Part shown: piece after piece, positions 1 through 12,781 of the stretch
Layout: each line of letters opens with the position of its first letter
How positions within the stretch are numbered: the stretch's first letter is position 1
NCBI GenBank assembly: GCA_030844895.1
Contig: CM061227.1
Location: 112,513,603 to 112,577,602 of the forward strand
Direction of reading: 5' to 3'
Length of the DNA stretch: 64,000 nucleotides
From: Ambrosia x helenae
Lineage: Eukaryota; Streptophyta; Magnoliopsida; Asterales; Asteraceae
Made by a program: the position numbers and the translations under genes
Notes under the pieces: model-generated
The model's database searches: none
Told to the model about the DNA's origin: nothing
Seen by the model: the letters and a program-made list of their open reading frames with translations, nothing else

Positions 1-446
1 AGGCTACTACAAGGACCACACTATAGCATGACGACATCAACAGTAACAGGTCCTTTCCCGCCATTATCAGTAGGACCATGGGCTTGGGCCTCGGCTGGGC
101 CCAAGCTGGTGGCGTCGTCTGTGGGCCGCCCCATGCAGCCCACCGTGGTCTCTATAAATAAGATCACATGTAATTCTTGTAGATTATTCAAAAAAGAACC
201 ACAACTACTGCACTCATTGTAATCTTCTTATCATCAATAATATTTCGGTGTACTTATAGTGGACGTAGGTCATTAACGACCGAACCACTTAACTCTCGTG
301 TTCTCACACACTTCATACACACTCACTCACATTAACTCTAACACGGGTCACCATTACGGTTTGGGTAAAGGATTACTCTGACAGCGACGTAAGTATTAAC
401 CCCCCGGCGATTAGTCTTAATCTCCGGGATACTTATTGTTTCTTCA
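1..446 (+). repeat. LTR 3' portion of a Tat-type Ty3 retrotransposon
   Basis: The window opens inside an LTR. It ends with CA at 446, directly before a TGGCGCC-type primer-binding site, and gag follows about 55 bp later. A TATAAATA box lies at 153-160. The LTR start lies outside the window and no partner LTR is present, so insertion age cannot be judged. Confidence 0.7.
153..160 (+). promoter_or_regulatory. TATA box in the Tat LTR
   Basis: TATAAATA about 290 bp before the LTR end is the expected place for the U3 promoter of this retrotransposon. Only position and motif support it. Confidence 0.4.
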
Positions 447-447
447 T

Positions 448-463
448 TGGCGCCATCCAACGG
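448..463 (+). other. Primer-binding site of the Tat element
   Basis: TGGCGCCATCCAACGG begins two bases after the LTR end at 446. A TGGCGCC start is usual for Tat/Athila-type plant Ty3 elements. I do not assign the tRNA. Confidence 0.6.
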
Positions 464-501
464 TTAGAACAGCTCTTTTTCATTCATCTTTTAACCCACC
501 A

Positions 502-2877
502 ATGGCTGAACCCAACCCCAACACCTCCGACATACACCGAGCAGGAGAAGACGACCTCCAGCAGCTGGAGAACCAAACTACACCAAACACCGTCGTCAAA
601 CAAACCACTTCGCGGCTTGACAGGTCAGCTGTTGAGATCCGTGACGTCGAGTCAGACGACGACAGCCAAGATCTCGCCGAGGAGGACCCGAACCAATGGC
701 TCCTCCGTCAAAATGCCAAAAGTGCTGCAATCTACCAGCGGAAACTCCTACAACAAGCCAAGAAGAAGGGCAAGACACTTGCCTTTGACACACCGGCAAA
801 AGCAAAGTACAAGAAAAAAGACACGGCCGAGCACGGTGATGGTCGTAGCGGGGAGCTCGGCGGAAACGTCAGAGCTCGGGCTACGCCAGACAACGTGACG
901 AGCCAGATGGCTACGAATCGTCAAGCAGCGACTCAGGCTACAAAGGAAAGAAACACGCTCACACGTTGCGAGACAGTGAGGTGGATGACGACCTGGTCAA
1001 ACCATTCCGACCAAAGGCTTTTGCCGAGAAATCCAAGTTTGTTACCCGCATAGCGGCTGCCAAGATCCCAAGAAAGGCCAAACTCCCAAGCAGCATCGGT
1101 AGATACGATGGCCTGCGTGACCCAGACGACCATGTGCACGACTTTGAGTGCGCAGGTATGTCCGTGGACTGGCCTGTCCAAGTGTGGTGCCACCTTTTCG
1201 CTCAAACCCTTACGGGTGCCGCCAGGGTATGGTTTGATAGCCTCCCAGCGGGAAGCGTAAAGGACTTCGACGACCTCACAGACAAGTTCGGCAGCCACTT
1301 CTCGCACCTGCGTAAGCATAAGAAAGACAAAGCGGACATTCTGCTGTGTCGACGATACGACCGAGAAACGATTGAAGACTACATAGTCCGGTTTAACAAA
1401 GAAGCACTGCAAATAGGCTGCGGGGAGGAGCTCACACGGGCTGCGTTCATCCACAATGTGCGCAGTCCGGACCTCATGAAATGCCTCACCGGCAAGGATG
1501 GCATCCCAGAGTCCTGGGATGAGCTCATCCGCTCAGCCAAAATATATGCCTCTTCCGAAAAATCTTTCAATCAGCAACACGGTTTCCAGCCACAACACCA
1601 TAATAATAATAATACTAAACACAAAAACAAATCTGTCTGGAACCGCATCACAGGCACTACCGACGAGGGGAAATATTCCCCGGCCGGCGATGCCCGCCAA
1701 ATCATCAACTCCAAACAAACGCGGGACCAACGCGGACACTCCAAGAAAAATTACGACTGGACCCCGCTAACAAAAACACTATCTCAAGTTCTGAAAACCG
1801 AGCAGGTCACCCTGAAAGAGCCCAACCCTCTAGGGAAGCGGCGAAACGTGGACCGTAGCAAGTTCTGTGAATTTCACAACGACTACGGTCATCTCACTGA
1901 CAACTGCTACAGCCTAAAGATGGAGATTGAAGTTGCGCTGAAATCAGGCCAGCTAGGCCACTTAGTCAAGAACGTTCACAGGGCTGGCAAAGGCCACGCT
2001 AATGAGGAAACCCAGGGCGAAGGATCGCGGAAAAAAATCCGAGACCTCAACACCCACACAGCTACGCTAATTCCCCGTCACCAATGCAACATGACGAGGC
2101 GGGGGAACAACACCCAACAGGGGAAGCGTACCCGGGTGCAACCTTCGAACGACTCTTGGAAAGAGGCTGACATCCTCATGCCAAGGGTCAGGGGCGGCGC
2201 CTCCTTCACAGCTCCACTTGTGATAACCGCCGTATTCGGACATTACCGCACACGGTATATGTTCCTGGACGGCGGCAGCAGCACAGACATCATGTACGAT
2301 CAATGCTTTCAACAGCTCGATCGCGAAGACAAAGCAAGGCTCATCCCAGTCAACGAGCCCATCTCCGGTTTCATCCATGAAACCATCATGCCCCGCGGCA
2401 TGCTCTCCTTGCCCGTAACTTGGACCGATGGCACACATGAGCGCACGGAGATCTGCGACTTCATGGTCTTACCAGCCACATCAAATCATGACATACTCCT
2501 GGGAAGAGAAGGCATCGCACGCTTTAACGCCAACGCCTCCACGGCGCACGCAATGGTGGGATTCCCCACCAAAACAGGCGTTGCCTTCATCCGGGGAAAC
2601 AAAGACTGCCATGTCGCGGATACAGCCAAACCGCCAAAAATGGTAAAAACAGATGCCCGCACAGAGCCGGAAAAATGGGTACTCAATCCTAAATTTCCGG
2701 AGCAAACGGTGATCATTGGCCATGCAATCTCCGAAACCATACGCAGTCACCTGAAACAGCTCTTGATCACTAATATGGATATTTTCGCCTGGCAACCAGC
2801 GGACATGGTGGGTGTTCCACGAGAAATAGCGGAACATAGGCTCAATGTCTATCGCTCCGCAGAGCCAATAGTGCAAA
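502..2877 (+). pseudogene. Tat-type Ty3 gag and protease, frameshifted
   Basis: The likely start is the ATG at 502 (MAEPNPNTSD). The acidic N-terminus reads in one frame to about 900; the rest continues in another frame from about 906, so a frameshift separates them. The retrotransposon gag core (IGRYDGLRDPDDHVHDF, then WFDSLPAGSV) starts near 1080. A CEFHNDYGHLTDNC zinc-binding-like motif, typical of Tat gag, lies near 1873-1914. The aspartic protease has FLDGGSSTDIMYD near 2254-2292, a DGGSS form of the usual D-S/T-G triad. Gag packages element RNA and protease cleaves the polyprotein. Another frameshift in an A-run near 2880 separates this part from RT. The locus is a decayed, non-functional copy. 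Confidence 0.8.
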
Positions 2878-3787
2878 AAAACGAAGTATGGGCCCGGAGA
2901 AAACAAAGGCCATGAATGAACAAGTCACCGAGCTGCTCAACGCGGGCATCCTCCGCCCCATCAGATACCAGACCTGGGTGGCCAATCCTGTCATGGTCGC
3001 CAAGGCAAATGGAGGGTGGCGCATGTGTGTTGACTACAAAGACATCAACAAGGCGTGCCCAAAAGATTGTTACCCTCTACCAGAAATCGACTTAAAGGTG
3101 GATTCTCTTGTCCCTTACCGTTCAAATGTTTCTTGGACGCTTACAAAGGATACCACCAGATACAAATGGCCAAAGAGGATGAAGACAAAACAGCGTTCCG
3201 CACAGAGACGGGCATCTTCTGTTACACAAAGATGCCTTTCGGTCTAAAAAATGCGGGCGCAACATATCAGCGGCTAATGGACGCAGCCTTTGTGAACGAA
3301 ATCGGCGTACGGCTCGAAGTGTACGTCGATGATTTGGTAATTAAAAGCAGGGAAGAAAGTGACATGCTGCGGGATATCGAGCAAACGTTCAGCCAATTGC
3401 GCAAAGTGCGCATGAAGCTGAACCCCGGTAAATGCTCATTCGGGATGGAAGAAGGGAAATTTTTGGGCGTCATCGTCACACGGGATGGTTTCCGCGCCAA
3501 CCCAGACAAAGTACAAGCAATCGAAAGAATGCCATCACCGGCCTCCGTCAAAGAAGTACAAACGCTTATGGGACGACTAGTCGCCCTGAACCGCTTCTTA
3601 TCCAATTACGCTTCAAAGTCATTCCCATTCGTGGATACGTTGAAGAACTGTCTGAAGAAGAGCAACTTCCGCTGGACCCCAGAGGCGGAATCAGCATTTC
3701 AGCAAATGAAACAGTGCCTAATGAATCTCCCCACACTAACAGCGCCACTCCCCAAAGAGCCGCTCACGCTCTATCTCTCAGTCACCG
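2878..3787 (+). pseudogene. Tat-type Ty3 reverse transcriptase, frameshifted and truncated
   Basis: The RT begins in the frame opening near 2888 (NAGILRP, GWRMCVDYKDINKACP) and moves to a third frame near 3110, continuing LDAYKGYHQI, FGLKNAGATYQRL and the catalytic YVDD at 3322-3333. The connection toward RNase H reaches LTLYLSVTD and stops where a TTA microsatellite begins at about 3788. RNase H, integrase and the 3' LTR are absent. RT would copy the element RNA into DNA; with two frameshifts and a lost C-terminus it is dead. The frame order and motifs make the assignment firm; the Tat lineage is inferred mainly from gag. Confidence 0.85.
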
Positions 3788-3837
3788 ATTATTATTATTA
3801 TTACGATTATTATTATTATTATTATTATAATTACTAA

Positions 3838-3870
<33 letters not shown>

Positions 3871-4330
3871 TTATATTATTATTATTATTACTAATATTAT
3901 TATTATTAGTATTACTAATATTATTATTATTATTACTTATATTATTATTATTATTATTATTATTATTACTAATATTATTATTATTATTATTATTCTTATT
4001 ATTATTAGTATTACTAATATTATTATTATTACGATTATTATTATTATTACTTATATTATTATTATAATTACTAATATTATTATTATTATTACTTATATTA
4101 TTATTATTATTACTAATATATTATTATTTTTATTATTATTTTTACTAATATTATTATTATTATTATTACTAATATTATTATTATTATTATTACTTATATT
4201 ATTATTATTATTACTAATATTATTATTATTTTTATTATTATTATTACTAATATTATTATTATTATTACTAATATTATTATTATTACGATTATTATTATTT
4301 TTACGATTATTATTATTATTATTATTACGT
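3788..4330. repeat. Degenerate TTA/ATT microsatellite, about 540 bp
   Basis: The tract is almost pure ATT repeat, interrupted at intervals by variants such as ACTAATATT, ACTTATATT and ACGATTATT. The recurring interruptions suggest higher-order duplication on top of slippage. It replaces everything downstream of the Tat RT. Confidence 0.9.
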
Positions 4331-4423
4331 AGTTTGGGGTTTAATTAGAACGACCCTATTTATTATTAGTATTATTATTACTGTTATTATAATTAGTAAT
4401 TGAAAATTATTGTTTACATAGAT

Positions 4424-5172
4424 ATGGATATGGAGCCAGATTTTGCTGACGCTGCTTTTGGTGGTGGAGATGACGCTGGGTCGTCTGCACCGGGGCCTTC
4501 GTCGAATAGGAAGCGACGGGGTCCACCACCGGACCCCTTACCGGACCACCCGTACCTGGAGTTTGAGGAGGGGTTTGAGGATGCGCGGCGCTGCTGCACG
4601 AAGATGCGTCAAATGCCTGTCGACCCTCAGATGTACATGAGTTGGTCGCTTCTGGAGAAGGTCGGCGAGATCGGCAGGGCTCACGACTTTGTGGGGTCTG
4701 ACACTCCATGGCGTCGTCTCTTTGACATCGCCAAGCTGCCTTCTTACCGGGCTTTGACGATAGAGTTTCTGTCGTCGTTCGTGGTTCTGGATCCGTCCGA
4801 GAACACGAACCCGGCTCAGACTTTTCACCCCATCCGATTTCGGTTGGCGAGGAGTTGGCAGCAGATGACCTATGAGGTATGTTATTTCAATTATCTGTCA
4901 TTTGATTATTATGTTACCAAAGTTGTTAATATTTACAATTTTTTTTGCAGGAGTTTGCTGTTGCTTCGGGGTTGTACACAGCCCCGGAGACTGAGTCTGC
5001 GTTGTACCGGGACGCTCTCATTACGGTGGATAGGCCGACCCTGGTCAGGTTTTGGAGGTTCATCGCCAAGTCGCACTTTGGTAAGAATACAGCGAAGGCG
5101 ACGTCGATTAGGGACCCCCTGTACTATTACTTTCAGCATGCGATCGCCACCTCTATCGCAGCACGGGGGAAC
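4424..5172 (+). pseudogene. ATHILA ORF-1-like gene, 5' part (exon 1 and start of exon 2)
   Basis: The reading frame starts MDMEPDFADAAFGG at 4424; a second ATG lies at 4430. A basic/proline-rich N-terminus (NRKRRGPPPDPLPDHP) is followed by LLEKVGEIGRAHDF and SYRALTIEFLSSF. Exon 1 ends at 4876 and exon 2 resumes in phase at 4951 with EFAVASGLYTAPE. The GLYTxxE pattern and the later RQPCNLA resemble the Arabidopsis retrotransposon ORF-1 (ATHILA, PF03078) family, whose biochemical role I cannot state. The frame is cut at 5172 by a chromovirus-derived insertion and resumes at 14775. Apart from that insertion I see no stop or frameshift, giving about 446 residues. The family assignment is from pattern memory. 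Confidence 0.65.
4877..4950 (+). other. Intron of the ATHILA ORF-1-like gene
   Basis: It starts GTATGTTAT and ends with a T-run and GCAG, is 74 bp long and joins two complete codons (GAG, GAG). The protein pattern continues across the join. Confidence 0.7.
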
Positions 5173-7302
5173 TGTAACACCTCAACCGATGGCGGAAACA
5201 TCGAGGTGTCACGTAGTGACGATTGTTCAATAGCACATGGACTAAATTGTAAATATTAATAGCAAATAACTTCCATTGTTCAAAACGAAATACAAAGAGT
5301 CTTAATATAAATCTCAAACATAAATAATAAACGTTCAACTTTTATTTAAGCACTAGGTCCAGCCTAAGCGTGAAAAGCATGCAAGATCAAACTTCACCTG
5401 AAACATGTACAAAATAATTTGTCAACACATATAATGCATTGGTGAGTATATCCATTTTCGTTCAACCAGTAATTTGCAATTTATGTGCCTTGATGTTTGT
5501 AATATGTAAAAGGGTCAAAATCAAGCCTCACATCGTTCAATAATCGTTCACACATCGTTCAAGAAAACCATAACAAAATTCGTAGTACTACTCATTGTTA
5601 GGTGCGGCCCAAAGGTTAATGACTTTGACAAATCGTTCATACAATTCACACAAAACATATCAAAGAGCACATTGCGTTATAAATAACATACGTAAGTTTA
5701 ATAATAATAGTACATGAGTCACCCCAAAAGAGTAAAACAGTAAAAAGGGGAAAGATATACTCACAGTTTCGCTAAATATAAACTCCACGAAAGTTCGTCG
5801 TAAAGGATTTAGAATTCCGAAGAACTCAACCTATACATGATAGAATACTAATGAGGAAAAAAACTTAAAAGTCTAAGGCAACCAAAATCTAAGGCATTAG
5901 GGTTTACTAGACTTGTGTAGGGAAGATGAAGTTTTTGATAATAATTTGAACAATAGTTTTGAACTAAATATATAACGATTAATTAAATAAGCGACTAAAA
6001 CACTTATGTATTCCACACTTAGAAACATTTTCTATTTTATAGAAAAATATCCACGAAAAAGATTTTATGATTTATATTTGATTATACAATTTATTATATC
6101 TAATTTAAATATAAATAGAATAAATAATATGAGATATGATCCAAAAATGATATTTTTATGAAAACTAATTATTTTATGAGGTGAAATACTGAAAAAAAAA
6201 TATCCATAATTTCTTTCAATTTATTTGCATTTAAAACTTATTTAATGAGTTTAAATGATGTTTTAATGATTAAAATTAGTAAAAATAACAAAAATAATCA
6301 TTTTATAAGAAATTATATTTTTTTACAGTTTATTATTCATAGAAATAAATCTCCAGAAAATTTGAGGTTAAAATCTCTTAAAATGAATTTTTAATCATTT
6401 AATTATGATTAAAACGATTAAATTTAATAAAAATATAAAATTGAGACATTTTACGGAAAATAAAAGTGTGGAAATCTTTTTTTAGATGTCAAGATGTTAT
6501 GTCTAAATTTTCATAATTTTTGGATAGATAATGGATTTATTATGAATATTATAAGGAAAAAGAAGTATTTATATATTTATATATATAAATATTACCTAAA
6601 ATAACCTCCATAAACAAAAAAATAACAAAAATTCGTGGTGAGAGGGCCTCGAACCCGGGTCCTCAGGCTCCAAACCAACAGCCCCAACCACTAGGCCAAG
6701 TCTCATTTTGTTGATTTTATCTAACCCAAATTTTATTTATATAAAATACACAACATCTTCTTCTTCCCCAATTATCTAGCCCAAGAACCCTAACCTCAAC
6801 CATTGTTTAATTAACCCGATTCAAGTATGTTTGAAGCTTTGTAATAAGGGGGTTTTATCCTACAAGGCTCGACTAAGATAAAACAAGCAAGATTAAGCAC
6901 TTACAACTCGTTTTTAGGACCACGATTGAAGCTTCTTTTCTCGCCAAAAAAACGCAAAATGAAGAGGTTTCTGTACGATTTTGAATGAAATTTCTTGTGG
7001 GTTTTGTTGTGTGAATGTGCAGAAACATTTTGGCGAGTTCTAATTATATAATGATTGAGTAAAACGTATGTTTCAACCCATTGAAGAGCTTCGACGGTTA
7101 CATCCTAGAACCGAGTCATTACACACTTTAAAACATGTTTAAAACCCAATTGATGGCTGGAAACTTATTATAATGGTTGGAGAAACGTAAACCCACAATT
7201 AATTTATGTTAAAACGCAATAAAGATCAAGAAAACAAGCTCGCCGGAGATTCGCCGGACTTTGGCCGGACTTTCGCCGGAAAAACGTGAATAGTAACAGC
7301 CC

Positions 7303-7342
<40 letters not shown>

Positions 7343-7701
7343 AAACATGACAATTTTGGTCCCTCAAGTTAGTTTGGTTAGTTTAGTCCCTTGATTTCTT
7401 ATAAAACTTAACCAAAGATAATATTTTTTTTTAACCAAACCTTTTAAAACTTTAAAACTATATATTTTTTTTTCTCTTTTATAAACTCGACATAATATTA
7501 TCAAGTTTTTATCTTTTTCATCGTAAACCTTGATGTTTTCCAACATCCCTCGACTAATTTATTTAAAGTTTTATAATAAATCGTATATAAATAAGATTTA
7601 ACGAATAACTCAACTTAAGTTTTATTTAAAAATTTCAAAAGATCGTAACACAAGGACTGAAATGAAATTTCGATAAAGTTATAAAACGCGCAAATGTTAC
7701 A
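5173..7701 (-). repeat. Chromovirus LTR copy 1 (3' LTR)
   Basis: It runs from TGTAACACC to AAATGTTACA on the plus strand, 2529 bp, and is bordered at 7702 by a polypurine tract. It contains a poly-T tract of about 35 bases near 7306-7341. It is colinear with 10266-12781. Confidence 0.9.
6628..6712 (-). repeat. tRNA-like (SINE-type) segment inside the chromovirus LTR
   Basis: On the minus strand CTTGGCCTAGTGG (box A-like) is followed by GGGTTCGAGGCC (box B-like) at internal pol III promoter spacing. The same segment is in the second LTR at 11721-11805, so it entered the LTR before the element inserted here. No complete tRNA fold is evident. Confidence 0.55.
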
Positions 7702-7717
7702 GTCTCCCCTACTTTAG
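7702..7717 (-). other. Polypurine tract of chromovirus internal copy 1
   Basis: On the minus strand AAGTAGGGGAGAC directly precedes the LTR start TGTAAC, the expected plus-strand primer position. The same sequence borders the LTRs at 12781 and, slightly changed, at 51850. Confidence 0.7.
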
Positions 7718-7879
7718 AAAATTTCGTCTCGAAATTACTTCAAGTGAAGGTTTCTGGTTGTGGAATATATGAGTATGTTATCGATGAAAAACGCTTACGT
7801 ATTGGTTCAAGAAATGTTTACAACCTCGATTCATAAGATTCCTAAATACGGGTATAAAATCTACAGAAAATTTATAATC

Positions 7880-9374
7880 GTTTAGGTTCAACGTGCAATT
7901 ATGGAGCATAGATTTTTTTTTTTTTTAAATAATAAGATTGCCATTGGCAACCTCCACAGTAAAAAGATGGATAAAGTGAGGACAAGTAAGAACAGGCAAA
8001 GGTTCAAATTCTAACGAGATAAAACTCCTATTCGTACCGGTATTAACAAAATTGAAGCATATAAGTTAGTAATAAGAAAGGTACCATTGACAACGTCGTT
8101 GGCAGCTTGATCATGGTTAGCATTGATGTTGTAAGCACGACCACGAGCTAGAGCTGCTTGAATTGCTGGAACTGCCGGGCTGCTGGGTTTTGTTGACGGG
8201 CCTGGATAAAAGCCGTAAGGTGAGGGCATCTATTTTGCATATGGTCAGGATCACCACAAGCGTAACAAACTCTGGGTTGACCAGTTCTCTGGTTTTGGGT
8301 ATTGATTCCACGACAATGTGATGCAGTGTGACCCAGTCGACCACACGTGTCACACTTCCAGCAGGGTCGGTTGGTAGGGTGGTGAGAGTTGCATGTGGTG
8401 CACTTAGGGTGCACACCTGCGTAGTTCCCTTGAACCTTTTGAGTTTGGGGTGCAGCAGGTGGGTTTGCAACAGGAACCTGGTTAAGAGGTGCGACAACAG
8501 CATAGTTTTGGTTTCCACCTTTTCGTTTCTTATTGGAACTAGAGGCAGAGGCAGAGTTTTCTTGGGAAGGTTCAGTGATAGCAGGGTTTGAAGTGGTTTC
8601 AGTAGGCCTTTTAGTACCTTTACGAGTTAGAGTACCATCCTTGACATGCTTGTCAGTAAGAGATGCTGCGAGACGAATGGCATCCTCTACAGTAGCAGGC
8701 TTGCTTCCCATAACCGAATCATGGATCTGAGGTGGCAGTCCCTCAATATACTTCTCAATAGCCAAGGATACCGGGGTTACCATACGAGGAATCAGTAAGC
8801 TTAACTCGTGGTAACGGTTGTTGTAGGGAACATTGTTTCCACTATCCTGCTTGAGGTGATAGAACTCATCCTCCAATTTCTTCATCTCACTACGAGGACA
8901 GAACTCAGTAGTCATGGCGATTTTGAAATCATCCCAAGACATAGCTAAAGCAGCTTCCGTCCCTCGAGCATGTTTTTCACCATTCCACCAAGTGAGCGCT
9001 CTCTTTTGAAGAACACCCGTGGCATGACGAACACGTTGGTTGTCTGGACAGTCGCTATTAATGAACGTATTCTCCATACTTTCGAACCATTCAAGTAACC
9101 CAGTGGCTCCCTCAGTGCCATTAAACTTGTTGGGATGGCAGGAGTTGAAGTGCTTGAAAGTGCACTTATTCTCACTAGCCCCACCATTTCCACTTGTATT
9201 CCCGTTAGAGTTCCCATTCGAGCTACCGTTCAGGTTAAGGTTTGGAATAATAGCATTAATGATGTTAGGAACAAGTGTTTCCAACTTGTCATTGAGCATG
9301 GTCGCGATACGTTGATCAGATTTCAACTTAGCTTGACGCTTAGAAGCTCTTTTACGAGATTCGTGGTCAGACAT
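7880..9374 (-). CDS. Chromovirus gag (copy 1) with protease remnant
   Basis: The frame starts MSDHESRKRASKRQAK at 9374 and reads 408 residues to 8148. It has a retrotransposon gag core (LEWFESMENTFINSD, ALTWWNGEKHARGTEAAL, EFCPRSEMKKLEDEFYHL) and two Cys-rich motifs, CDTCGRLGHTASHC and the CCHC knuckle CYACGDPDHMQNRC. Gag forms the particle that packages element RNA. The last 16 residues (after NPAA) come from a frameshift: a G-run near 8175 has one base fewer than in copy 2. Past this point a protease remnant reads through NGTFLITNLYASIL, then after another shift NTGTNRSF, where the family normally has D-T/S-G-A. RT, RNase H and integrase are deleted. Confidence 0.85.
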
Positions 9375-10249
9375 CTACAAAAAAATAAAGCAATACTTAT
9401 GAGATCCAATTTCAAGATTTCGATTGACACATAGCATACGAGGAATTTGCATAATTAAAGAGTAACTTAGAAATCAATATGGAAAAAGTTCAATAGATTA
9501 ATGATGAAAATCAAATCATGATAAAAGCAAATGAAATATCAAGACTAAAATGAGATATTTGGGATTGTTTATCAGGAAACTGATGACTAACCAAAGAAAT
9601 TGAAATATTATTAGTGACTCGTGGGGGCGTACTTTAGCCTATAAGTGAATGCTCATCCCGAGAATTCCCAGGTAGGTAAACGGGTCCCTCGTCTGATTGG
9701 GATTTATGCGAATTACCAACCTAGACAGAAAACTCAGAATACAGGCGCTCACCCTTCCAGATTGCACGTGCCCCGTCACAAATAATTTCCAAAACTTTAG
9801 CGGATCTTGAAATGTGGAAATATATATATCCTCGAGATGTGGATTTCACTCCTAACTCAAAGATATACTTCCAAATAGTAAAAATATGATGGAGTGAAAC
9901 TGGTCACTAAGATAAGGATATCACTCCTAGCTTAGTGAGTAAGTTTCTTTTGGAGGGATAGATTCCTTGAGATTTGGACGTCTCTTATCTCGAAAGGAAA
10001 ATATTCCAAGATAAATAAATAAATAACTAAATCATATAAAGAGTGAAACTATTCACCAAGGTATGGATATCACTCCTAACTTGGTGTTTTCGTTCCATTG
10101 GTAGAATAAAATCTTCTCCGAGTATAATGAAAAGTAAAAGGAGAAAATCTATCTAAAGAAATATGAGAATAAAAGAAAGCATATAATGGGTAGCTTAGTT
10201 ATAGTCTAGGTCAAAAGTATTTACTAATAACCTAATTCCCTATAACCAT
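9375..10249 (-). other. Chromovirus 5' leader, no gene
   Basis: This 875-bp stretch separates the primer-binding site from gag. It holds repeated short phrases such as GGATATCACTCCTA (near 9918 and 10067), but no credible reading frame. Confidence 0.6.
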
Positions 10250-10263
10250 GGCTCTGATACCAA
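10250..10263 (-). other. Chromovirus primer-binding site (initiator tRNA-Met type)
   Basis: On the minus strand TTGGTATCAGAGCC follows the LTR end by two bases. TGGTATCAGAGC matches the 3' end of plant initiator tRNA-Met, a usual primer in these families. Confidence 0.85.
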
Positions 10264-10265
10264 TC

Positions 10266-12781
10266 TGTAACACCCCAACCGATGGCGGAAACATCGAGGT
10301 GTCACGTAGTGACGATTGTTCAATAGCACATGGACTAAATTGTAAATATTAATAGCAAATAACTTCCATTGTTCAAAACGAAATACAAAGAGTCTTAATA
10401 TAAATCTCAAACATAAATAATAAACGTTCAACTTTTATTTAAGCACTAGGTCCAGCCTAAGCGTGAAAAGCATGCAAGATCAAACTTCACCTGAAACATG
10501 TACAAAATAATTTGTCAACACATATAATGCATTGGTGAGTATATCCATTTTCGTTCAACCAGTAATTTGCAATTTATGTGCCTTGATGTTTGTAATATGT
10601 AAAAGGGTCAAAATCAAGCCTCACATCGTTCAATAATCGTTCACACATCGTTCAAGAAAACCATAACAAAATTCGTAGTACTACTCATTGTTAGGTGCGG
10701 CCCAAAGGTTAATGACTTTGACAAATCGTTCATACAATTCACACAAAACATATCAAAGAGCACATTGCGTTATAAATAACATACGTAAGTTTAATAATAA
10801 TAGTACACGAGTCACCCCAAAAGAGTAAAACAATAAAAAGGGGAAAGATATACTCACAGTTTCGCTAAATATAAACTCCACGAAAGTTCGTCGTAAAGGA
10901 TTTAGAATTCCGAAGAACTCAACCTATACATGATAGAATACTAATGAGGAAAAAAACTTAAAAGTCTAAGGCAACCAAAATCTAAGGCATTAGGGTTTAC
11001 TAGACTTGTGTAGGGAAGATGAAGTTTTTGATAATAATTTGAACAATAGTTTTGAACTAAATATATAACGATTAATTAAATAAGCGACTAAAACACTTAT
11101 GTATTCCACACTTAGAAACATTTTCTATTTTATAGAAAAATATCCACGAAAAAGATTTTATGATTTATATTTGATTATACAATTTATTATATCTAATTTA
11201 AATATAAATAGAATAAATAATATGAGATATGATCCAAAAATGATATTTTTATGAAAACTAATTATTTTATGAGGTGAAATACTGGAAAAAAAATATCCAT
11301 AATTTCTTTCAATTTATTTGCATTTAAAACTTATTTAATGAGTTTAAATGATGTTTTAATGATTAAAATTAGTAAAAATAACAAAAATAATCATTTTATA
11401 AGAAATTATATTTTTTTACAGTTTATTATTCATAGAAATAAATCTCCAGAAAATTTGAGGTTAAAATCTCTTAAAATGAATTTTTAATCATTTAATTATG
11501 ATTAAAACGATTAAATTTAATAAAAATATAAAATTGAGACATTTTACGGAAAATAAAAGTGTGGAAATCTTTTTTTAGATGTCAAGATGTTATGTCTAAA
11601 TTTTCATAATTTTTGGATAGATAATGGATTTATTATGAATATTATAAGGAAAAAGAAGTATTTATATATTTATATATATAAATATTACCTAAAATAACCT
11701 CCATAAACAAAAAAATAAAAAAAATTCGTGGTGAGAGGGTCTCGAACCCGGGTCCTCAGGCTCCAAACCAACAGCCCCAACCACTAGGCCAAGTCTCATT
11801 TTGTTGATTTTATCTAACCCAAATTTTATTTATATAAAATACACAACATCTTCTTCTTCCCCAATTATCTAGCCCAAGAACCCTAACCTCAACCATTGTT
11901 TAATTAACCCGATTCAAGTATGTTTGAAGCTTTGTAATAAGGGGGTTTTATCCTACAAGGCTCGACTAAGATAAAACAAGCAAGATTAAGCACTTACAAC
12001 TCGTTTTTAGGACCACGATTGAAGCTTCTTTTCTCGCCAAAAAAACGCAAAATGAAGAGGTTTCTGTACGATTTTGAATGAAATTTCTTGTGGGTTTTGT
12101 TGTGTGAATGTGCAGAAACATTTTGGCGAGTTCTAATTATATAATGATTGAGTAAAACGTATGTTTCAACCCATTGAAGAGCTTCGACGGTTACATCCTA
12201 GAACCGAGTCATTACACACTTTAAAACATGTTTAAAACCCAATTGATGGCTGGAAACTTATTATAATGGTTGGAGAAACGTAAACCCACAATTAATTTAT
12301 GTTAAAACGCAATAAAGATCAAGAAAACAAGCTCGCCGGAGATTCGCCGGACTTTGGCCGGACTTTCGCCGAAAAAACGTGAATAGTAACAGCCCAGTTT
12401 TTTTTTTTTTTTTTTTTTTGAAACATGACAATTTTGGTCCCTCAAGTTAGTTTGGTTAGTTTAGTCCCTTGATTTCTTATAAAACTTAACCAAAGATAAT
12501 ATTTTTTTTTTAACCAAACCTTTTAAAACTTTAAAACTATATATTTTTTTTTTCTCTTTTATAAACTCGACATAATATTATCAAGTTTTTATCTTTTTCA
12601 TCGTAAACCTTGATGTTTTCCAACATCCCTCGACTAATTTATTTAAAGTTTTATAATAAAACGTATATAAATAAGATTTAACGAATAACTCAACTTAAGT
12701 TTTATTTAAAAATTTCAAAAGATCGTAACACAAGGACTGAAATGAAATTTCGATAAAGTTATAAAACGCGCAAATGTTACA
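10266..12781 (-). repeat. Chromovirus LTR copy 2 (middle LTR)
   Basis: It runs from TGTAACACC to AAATGTTACA, 2516 bp, colinear with 5173-7701. It carries a primer-binding site on its low-coordinate side and a polypurine tract on its high-coordinate side, so it is the 5' LTR of internal copy 1 and the 3' LTR of internal copy 2 at once. Confidence 0.9.

Noticed and set aside
933..1454. 173-codon minus-strand frame in Tat gag
   Set aside because: The sense strand encodes the gag core over the same bases.
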